Program-made: the position numbers and the translations under genes
Part shown: positions 6,388 to 11,432 of the stretch, piece after piece
Layout of the letters: each line of letters begins with the position of its first letter
Position numbering within the stretch: position 1 is the first letter of the stretch
Notes under the pieces: generated by a model
What the model saw: only the letters and a program-made list of their open reading frames with translations
What the model was told of the DNA's origin: nothing
Database searches by the model: none
Source of the DNA: Rhizobiaceae bacterium
GTDB lineage: Bacteria > Pseudomonadota > Alphaproteobacteria > Rhizobiales > Rhizobiaceae
DNA length: 11,432 nt
Assembly: GCA_014380965.1 (NCBI GenBank)
Contig: JACMIV010000098.1
Coordinates: forward strand, 1-11,432
Direction of reading: 5' to 3'

Positions 6388-7476
6388 ATGTTCCTCTACT
6401 GGGGCCGGCGGGGAGCACTGGTGCGCTTCGCGCTCGAGGCGTGGCGCGCGGCGGCAGCCGAGTCGCTGCTCGATCCGACATTGTCCGTCGCGCGCAGCAA
6501 CGAGCGTTTCAGCGAGTTCGAGGCGTTCGGCGGCCGCCTCTTTCCCGTCTCCACCTTCCAAACCAGCCGGGAAGCGCTCGTGCGGTCGCTGTCTATCGGG
6601 GGTCTGCGCCGCGACCTTCTCGCCCGGCTGCGGCTTGATCGCACCCAGACGGCGGTCACGCTCCTTTCGCACGTCTGGAGCCCGCTTGTCGCGCCCGTCT
6701 TCCGCAAGGCGGGCGTCAGGACGGTGACCCTCGTCCACGATGCGGATCCGCATCCCGGGGACCGTACGGGCCTTCTTCAAAACTGGTATCAGCGCGATAT
6801 CGCCAAAGCCGATCGGATCGTCACCCTGAGCCGGTCGGTGCGCGATAGCCTCGTCACCGACAATGGGCCTCCGCCCGCGAAGATCCTGACCCTTCTCCAT
6901 CCAGACTTCGCATCGTCGCGGCCCGGCGGCGCTCCAAACGCTGCAAAGCAGGGTCCGTTCCGCCTCCTCTTCCTCGGCCGGATCCTTCCCTACAAAGGGC
7001 TTGGCCGTGCGATCGCGGCCGTCGAAATTCTGCACGCGCGCGGGATCGACGTCAGGCTCAGCATCTACGGCGAAGGCGACGTCGAGCCCTATCGCCAGCG
7101 GCTCGGCGCGCTCGGCGCCATCGTCGTGAACCGGTGGCTGTCAGACGACGAAATCGACACGGCGCTCGCCAGCCACGACGCCCTCGTCTTGTCCCATGTC
7201 GAGGCGAGCCAATCCGGCGTCGCGGCGCTCGCGCTGGGCAGCGGCCTGCCGATCGTTGCGACCCCCGTCGGCGGCCTCGTCGAGCAGGTCACGGACGGCG
7301 AGACGGGGGTTCTTGCCGCGGGTACCGACCCCGCCGATATCGCCTTCGCGATCGCCCGACTTGCGGCCGACGGCACACTGCGTCGGCACATCTGCAGCGT
7401 CATCGCCGCACGCCGGGCGGGGCGCTCAATGCAGGCCTTCGTCCATGCGCTGGCGCTGCACCTTTCGCGGGGGTAA
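6388..7476 (+). CDS. Family 4-like glycosyltransferase (GT-B fold)
   Basis: This protein transfers a sugar from a nucleotide-sugar donor, presumably to a lipid-linked glycan or surface polysaccharide in the cytoplasm. From the ATG at 6388 it is 362 residues. The C-terminal GT1/GT4 domain is clear: LLFLGRILPYKGLGRAI (193-209) gives the phosphate-contacting Arg198 and Lys203. SIYGEG (225-230) follows, then SHVEASQSGV (269-278) and PIVATPVGGLVEQVTDGETG (288-307). The usual E-x7-E pair is incomplete: Glu272 is present, but the second position is Ala280. The N-terminal domain carries LVHDADPHPGDR (115-126). There is no signal peptide. The start is uncertain: GTG codons at 6322, 6358 and 6385 are in frame and none has a good ribosome binding site. 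The residues before 6388 look unlike protein, so I chose the ATG. A hexose phosphomutase gene follows on the same strand. Confidence 0.84.
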   Translation: MFLYWGRRGALVRFALEAWRAAAAESLLDPTLSVARSNERFSEFEAFGGRLFPVSTFQTSREALVRSLSIGGLRRDLLARLRLDRTQTAVTLLSHVWSPLVAPVFRKAGVRTVTLVHDADPHPGDRTGLLQNWYQRDIAKADRIVTLSRSVRDSLVTDNGPPPAKILTLLHPDFASSRPGGAPNAAKQGPFRLLFLGRILPYKGLGRAIAAVEILHARGIDVRLSIYGEGDVEPYRQRLGALGAIVVNRWLSDDEIDTALASHDALVLSHVEASQSGVAALALGSGLPIVATPVGGLVEQVTDGETGVLAAGTDPADIAFAIARLAADGTLRRHICSVIAARRAGRSMQAFVHALALHLSRG

Positions 7477-7492
7477 AGGCGGTCGGGCAGTC

Positions 7493-7533
7493 GGCATCCC
7501 TCGATGCCCATCACGCCGGTTGATTTCGGCGTG
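7493..7533 (+). other. Two tandem hairpins in the glycosyltransferase / phosphohexomutase gap
   Basis: GGCAT (7493-7497) pairs with ATGCC (7504-7508), and CACGCCG (7512-7518) pairs with CGGCGTG (7527-7533) around an 8-base loop. They start 16 bases after the glycosyltransferase stop. No T-run follows, so they could slow or end transcription only partly, or stabilise the upstream message. The 141-base gap otherwise shows no clear promoter. Confidence 0.3.
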
Positions 7534-7617
7534 CCGATCGCATCACCTCCGCCGCGGCATCGCATTGCAGCATGTCGAAGCCGATTGACTGTGCCACTTC
7601 CCTTCGGAGACGCGACC

Positions 7618-9075
7618 ATGAACTCCCTCAAATTCGGCACGAGCGGCCTGCGCGGCTTGGTCACCGACCTTCTGGGATGGCCGAGCTATGCGTATGCGAC
7701 CGCCTTCCTGCGGTCTCTCGGAGCAGGCGACGTGTCCGGGGCTCGCCGGGAGGTGCTGATCGGCCGGGATCTGAGGGCCAGCAGCCCCGAGATCGCCGCG
7801 GCCTGCATCGCGGCGGCTCATGCGGAGGGCTGGGTGCCGGTCGATGTCGGCGCCTTGCCGACGCCTGCCCTTGCCCTCGAAAGCCTGTCGCGGGGGGCGG
7901 CAGCCATCATGGTGACCGGCAGCCACATCCCCGACAACCGCAACGGACTGAAGTTCTACACCGCCGAGGGCGAAATCACGAAGTCGGACGAGACGGCGAT
8001 CCTCGCAGCGCTCGACGGCGTTCTTGCCGAAGTGGGGGCAAACCCGCCGTCGCCGGTCTTGCATCCCGCGCCCGAGGACACGGCCGAGGCAAGCGTCCTC
8101 GGCCGGTATCGCATGCGTTACACCGAAGCCTTCGCACCCGATTGTCTGAGCGGCCTCACCGTCGGCATCTACCAGCACAGCACGGTCGCCCGCGATCTCC
8201 TCGCCGATCTCGTGTCCGCGCTCGGCGGGACGGCCGTGCCATTTTCACGGTCCGAGGCCTTCGTGCCGGTCGACACCGAGGCCCATCGCATCGAAGACCT
8301 CATCCTTCTCGGTGCCTTCGCGAAGGCCAACAAAGTCGACGCCATCGTTTCGGCCGACGGCGACGCGGACCGGCCGCTGATCGCGGACGCCGATGGGCGC
8401 GTCCTTCGCGGCGACGTCATCGGCCTCCTCACGGCGCTCGACCTCCGCGTCGACACGATCGTCACGCCCGTGACGTCGATTTCCTCGATCGAGCGGGCAG
8501 TCGCGCCCTCTGCCGTTGCGCGCACGCGCGTCGGCTCGCCCTATGTGATCGCCGGCATCGAAGCGGCGGTGGCGGCAGGGCGGCAGGGCGTCATCGGGTT
8601 CGAGGCGAACGGGGGCGTTCTTCTCGGCACGGATGCCTTTCGCGACGGCCGGTTGCTCGCTCGGCTCGCCACACGCGATGCCGTCCTGCCGATCCTGTCG
8701 ATTCTCGCGTCGATCCGAACCGATGGACGCCCGCTCTCGGCACGCGTCGATGGCCTCGGGATCGGCGCTGCCGGCGCTCACCGGCTGCAGAACACGCCGC
8801 CCGCGGCAAGCGGAGCGCTGCTGGCCGCTCTCGGCGGCGACCGGAGCTTCGCCGAGGACTATTTCCAAGAGATCGGCGCCATCGCGGGTGTCGACACGCT
8901 CGACGGCGTCAGGACCCGGTTTGCCGACGGGCGTATCGTCCACTACCGCGCTTCCGGAAACGCGCCGGAGCTGCGCTGCTATGTCGAAGCGTCCGACGAA
9001 GCGGACGTGGAGTCGCTGCTGCGCTGGGGCCTCGACCGCGCCGGCCGGTTCCTGCAACAGAAAGCGACGACCTGA
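7618..9075 (+). CDS. Alpha-D-phosphohexomutase (phosphomannomutase/phosphoglucomutase family)
   Basis: This enzyme interconverts hexose 6-phosphate and hexose 1-phosphate through a phosphoserine, feeding nucleotide-sugar synthesis for polysaccharides. The 485-residue product has all four active-site loops: the phosphoserine loop TGSHIP (100-105) with Ser102; the metal loop DGDADR (247-252); the sugar loop GFEANGG (327-333); and the phosphate loop RASGNAPELR (444-453). The N-terminus KFGTSGLRG is typical. The sugar loop FEANGG differs from the GEMSGH/GEQSGH of classical PMM/PGM and GlmM, so mannose versus glucose cannot be settled from sequence alone. GlmM is unlikely because that protein is shorter and has different loops. 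The ATG at 7618 has GGAGA (7606-7610) 7 bases upstream. The frame is open to 7504, but that part is non-coding. Its neighbour upstream is a glycosyltransferase, 141 bases away. Confidence 0.92.
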   Translation: MNSLKFGTSGLRGLVTDLLGWPSYAYATAFLRSLGAGDVSGARREVLIGRDLRASSPEIAAACIAAAHAEGWVPVDVGALPTPALALESLSRGAAAIMVTGSHIPDNRNGLKFYTAEGEITKSDETAILAALDGVLAEVGANPPSPVLHPAPEDTAEASVLGRYRMRYTEAFAPDCLSGLTVGIYQHSTVARDLLADLVSALGGTAVPFSRSEAFVPVDTEAHRIEDLILLGAFAKANKVDAIVSADGDADRPLIADADGRVLRGDVIGLLTALDLRVDTIVTPVTSISSIERAVAPSAVARTRVGSPYVIAGIEAAVAAGRQGVIGFEANGGVLLGTDAFRDGRLLARLATRDAVLPILSILASIRTDGRPLSARVDGLGIGAAGAHRLQNTPPAASGALLAALGGDRSFAEDYFQEIGAIAGVDTLDGVRTRFADGRIVHYRASGNAPELRCYVEASDEADVESLLRWGLDRAGRFLQQKATT

Positions 9076-9085
9076 AAGCGATCAG

Positions 9086-9132
9086 GGCGGATTGCCGCCT
9101 CCGGCCTGTAGCGCGGCTCCTATCGACAGGCC
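9086..9132 (+). terminator. Tandem hairpins after the phosphohexomutase gene
   Basis: GGCGG (9086-9090) pairs with CCGCC (9095-9099) around ATTG. GGCCTGT (9103-9109) pairs with ACAGGCC (9126-9132) around 16 bases. They begin 10 bases after the stop codon. There is no T-run on the plus strand, so the terminator role is tentative. Confidence 0.35.
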
Positions 9133-9141
9133 CGCTGGGTC

Positions 9142-9182
9142 AAAAACGCCCCGCTGCTCCCTCTTAGCGAAGCTGCGGGGCG
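9142..9182 (-). terminator. Rho-independent terminator of the autotransporter gene
   Basis: Read on the minus strand, an 8-bp stem CGCCCCGC / GCGGGGCG (9182-9175 with 9154-9147), extendable by a 3-bp GCT/AGC inner stem after a T-T mismatch, is followed immediately by TTTTT (9146-9142). It starts 14 bases after the autotransporter stop codon. The plus strand has no T-run after the stem, so termination is directed at the leftward transcript. Confidence 0.88.
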
Positions 9183-9196
9183 ATCTCCGAGCGATC

Positions 9197-11432
9197 CTAG
9201 AACTGCAGGCGGAGCTGACCCGTGAGGCCGGCGCCCTCGGTCTTGTCGCCGACCGCGAAGTCGGCGCGGATGGCGCCGGTGACGTCGTCGATGCCGAACT
9301 TGCTGTCCTCGACGATGGCGCGGTAGTTCAGACCGATGCTGAATTCGCCGTAGGTGCCGATATTGTCAGTTTCGACATTGGCGGTCAGTCCGTTCCCGTC
9401 GTCGAAGGACGAAACGATGTCGTCGCCGAAATCGTTATAAATCGTGCCGGTGATGAACGGCTGCAGAGCCTCTGTGCCGCTTTCGAGCAGGATGGCCTTC
9501 GAGAGCGTGACGCTGCCGTAGCCCATAAGGCTCATCGTATCCTCGAAATTCAGCGTCCCGAAATCTGTATTGATCGAGGACGTGTCCGTGTTTGCATAGC
9601 TGAGGCCGACGGTCGGCGTCACGTTGGCGTCCTCGGCGATTTCGAAGGAGTAGCCTGCGCTGCTGTTGATCGAAAAGCGCTTGGAGTTGGCCTCGAGTTC
9701 GTTCTCTCCGAAGGTCGGCGCGAGAATGTCGAACTCGGTGTAGTCGTATCGGGCCTGGATCTCGGCGAAGAAGCTTTCGCGCGACACGGTGACGTAGGTG
9801 CCGATGAAGCTCGTCGTGAAGTCGGTGTCGTTGGCGACGCCCTGCTGCTCCGCGTTGCCGGCGTTGTAGCCGCCGGTGACGCCGACGTTCACGTTCCAGC
9901 TGCTGTCGTTGATGTTGAAGCGGCCGATGTCGAAGCCCATCTGCACGCCGGCGTAGTCGAGACCGATCTTGGCGTCGGAGGAGTCGCTGGAGCCGTCGGG
10001 ATTGACGACGAAGCTCCCGGCCGAACTCGTCACCGTTCCGCCGATCGCCCTGATCCAGGGCGAATAGCCCGTCGCGTTGGCCTCCGGCTGAATCGGCGCG
10101 GACACGAAGCTGCTCGACGGGCGCGACAGCGCCGCCGCGATGAGCGACTGCGAAGCCGCAAGACTGGCCGCAAAGCCGCCGACGGCATCGGAATTCAGCG
10201 ACGAGCTGACGATCCACTGGTTTCCGGAGGCGGAAAGCTCGTAGTCGACGGGGCCGGAGTTCTCCGTCGCAAGGCGCGTCCCCGATAGGCCGTTGCTGCC
10301 GAAAGTCGTCGGCGAGTCTCCACTGTAGCCGCCGCCGAAGCTTGCGATCACGATCGGGCTCGACTGAAGCCCGAAACGGCCGGTGGCATTGGTGTTGTTG
10401 AACACGATGTTCGTGGCCGAACCCGTTCCGGTTCCTGAGACGACGAGCTGATCGCTCGTGCCCGCAGTGCCAAAGTCGGCATCGATGACGAGAGTCGATC
10501 CGCTACCGGCCACGAAGTTTCCGCCGATGGTGAGGCGGTCGCCGGCAGTGCGATTTTCGTTCGTCGTAATCTCCGATCCGCTGGTCGCACCGATCGCCAC
10601 CGAGTCGAGATCGATCGTTCCGGAGTTCGAAAAGGTTGCCAGCGACGAGAGGCTCGTGTTGCCGTTCGCGAAGACCTCTCCGAAGTTCTGGAAGCTGCCG
10701 GCAGAACCACCGAGCGTCGAGGTCGAGCCGGCGCCAAGCGTCACGGTGCCGCCGGACGCATTGACGATATCGAGCTCGGTGCCGGCAGACGCAGTGAAGA
10801 ACCCGGCCAGCGCGCCACCATCGGCGTTCGTGAAGGTGCTCCGCCCGCCGGTGACCTCGAGAGCAAGGCCCGAACCGCCGACCGTACCGGTATTCGTGAC
10901 GTTGAAGCTTCCTCCGGTCGTCGTCAGGCGTGAGAACGTGCCGTCGAGGTCCGTGAAATCGAGGCTGCCCGCGCCAGACTTCGTGAGTTGGCTGGTGCCG
11001 GTCACGCGACCGCTCTGTGTCGTGAGGCCCGGCGAGGCCTGCGTCACGGTGACGGGGCCGGTAAGATCCAACAGATTGGCAAATGTCAGGCCGCTTCCGT
11101 AGGCGATCGTCGTACCGGCGGACGCGGCGAGCGACCCGCTGCCGATGGCGCCGTTGGCGGCAAGACCGAGCGTTCCCGCCTGCAACTCCGTGCCGCCGGA
11201 ATAGCTGTTCGTGCCAGACAGGGTGAAGGCGCCGGTGCCGGTCTTGACGAGGCTGCCCGCGCCGGAAACCAGCCCCGAGAAGGTGGTCGAGGCATTGTTG
11301 CCGCCTGTCGTCAGCGCGTTCGCGTTCAGCGCGACCGTGCCGTCGCCCGCAAGCGAGCCGATCGTCTCGGATGCCGCGAGCGTCGCCGTTCCCGGAGCCG
11401 TCACGGTCAATGCGACCGCGTCGGCAAGCGCG
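9197..11432 (-). CDS. Autotransporter (type Va secretion), C-terminal part; 5' end beyond the window
   Basis: The frame is open from the right edge to a TAG at 9199-9197, showing 744 residues without any cysteine. The signal peptide and early passenger lie outside the window. The passenger part is rich in Gly, Ser, Thr and Asn with beta-helix-like repeats. A clear autotransporter-associated (PATR) repeat lies at about 11257-11141 (KTGTGAFTLSGTNSYSGGT), and a weaker one (LTKSGAGSLDFT) about 85 residues later. A helical linker (about 10198-10121) leads to the translocator barrel (about 10066-9200), opening with GYSPWIRAIGG. The chain ends LTGQLRLQF, with the terminal Phe needed for outer-membrane barrel assembly. 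The barrel would sit in the outer membrane and display the passenger. The passenger's target (adhesion, enzyme or other) cannot be told. The gene is convergent with the phosphohexomutase and has its own terminator. TTG at 11410 is not the true start. Confidence 0.93.
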   Translation of the reverse strand, partial: ALADAVALTVTAPGTATLAASETIGSLAGDGTVALNANALTTGGNNASTTFSGLVSGAGSLVKTGTGAFTLSGTNSYSGGTELQAGTLGLAANGAIGSGSLAASAGTTIAYGSGLTFANLLDLTGPVTVTQASPGLTTQSGRVTGTSQLTKSGAGSLDFTDLDGTFSRLTTTGGSFNVTNTGTVGGSGLALEVTGGRSTFTNADGGALAGFFTASAGTELDIVNASGGTVTLGAGSTSTLGGSAGSFQNFGEVFANGNTSLSSLATFSNSGTIDLDSVAIGATSGSEITTNENRTAGDRLTIGGNFVAGSGSTLVIDADFGTAGTSDQLVVSGTGTGSATNIVFNNTNATGRFGLQSSPIVIASFGGGYSGDSPTTFGSNGLSGTRLATENSGPVDYELSASGNQWIVSSSLNSDAVGGFAASLAASQSLIAAALSRPSSSFVSAPIQPEANATGYSPWIRAIGGTVTSSAGSFVVNPDGSSDSSDAKIGLDYAGVQMGFDIGRFNINDSSWNVNVGVTGGYNAGNAEQQGVANDTDFTTSFIGTYVTVSRESFFAEIQARYDYTEFDILAPTFGENELEANSKRFSINSSAGYSFEIAEDANVTPTVGLSYANTDTSSINTDFGTLNFEDTMSLMGYGSVTLSKAILLESGTEALQPFITGTIYNDFGDDIVSSFDDGNGLTANVETDNIGTYGEFSIGLNYRAIVEDSKFGIDDVTGAIRADFAVGDKTEGAGLTGQLRLQF

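Overview
The window is G+C-rich bacterial DNA with tightly packed housekeeping and envelope genes. Protein sequences look alphaproteobacterial, most likely Hyphomicrobiales (Rhizobiales): the EF-P, RsgA and chlorophyllide-reductase-like proteins all read that way. Assignment to a family such as Aurantimonadaceae would be a guess. I see no insertion sequence, prophage, CRISPR array, tRNA or rRNA.

Left part (1-4075), translation factors. The left edge holds the first codons of an unidentified leftward gene. Next comes efp (elongation factor P, leftward, TTG start), divergent from an epmA-epmB operon (rightward, ATGA overlap). Together these encode EF-P and the two enzymes that make beta-lysine and attach it to the EF-P tip lysine, so EF-P can rescue ribosomes stalled at polyproline. 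Downstream in the same direction is rsgA, a circularly permuted GTPase of 30S ribosome maturation. It has no usable ATG start and seems to begin at a TTG overlapping the stop of a 9-codon upstream reading frame.

Middle part (4076-6387). Convergent to rsgA is a 429-residue FrhB-type flavin/iron-sulfur protein that I read as BciB, the ferredoxin-dependent 8-vinyl reductase of (bacterio)chlorophyll synthesis. If so, the host may be an aerobic anoxygenic phototroph or descend from one. A 425-base non-coding gap follows. It contains overlapping perfect palindromes on the bciB side. On the other side it has a terminator-like hairpin with a T-run just before a small three-helix membrane protein gene of unknown function.

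Right part (6388-11432), envelope. A GT4-like glycosyltransferase is followed by an alpha-D-phosphohexomutase (phosphomannomutase/phosphoglucomutase family), consistent with surface polysaccharide synthesis. Convergent to these is a large autotransporter whose 3' part is visible: passenger repeats, linker helix and C-terminal beta-barrel ending in Phe. It is followed by a clear Rho-independent terminator and runs off the right edge.

Nothing here is clearly a new biological system. The points most worth checking are the bciB-like gene and the host's phototrophy, the hairpin/T-run element at 5761-5809 (attenuator or end of a small RNA), and the start arrangement of rsgA.
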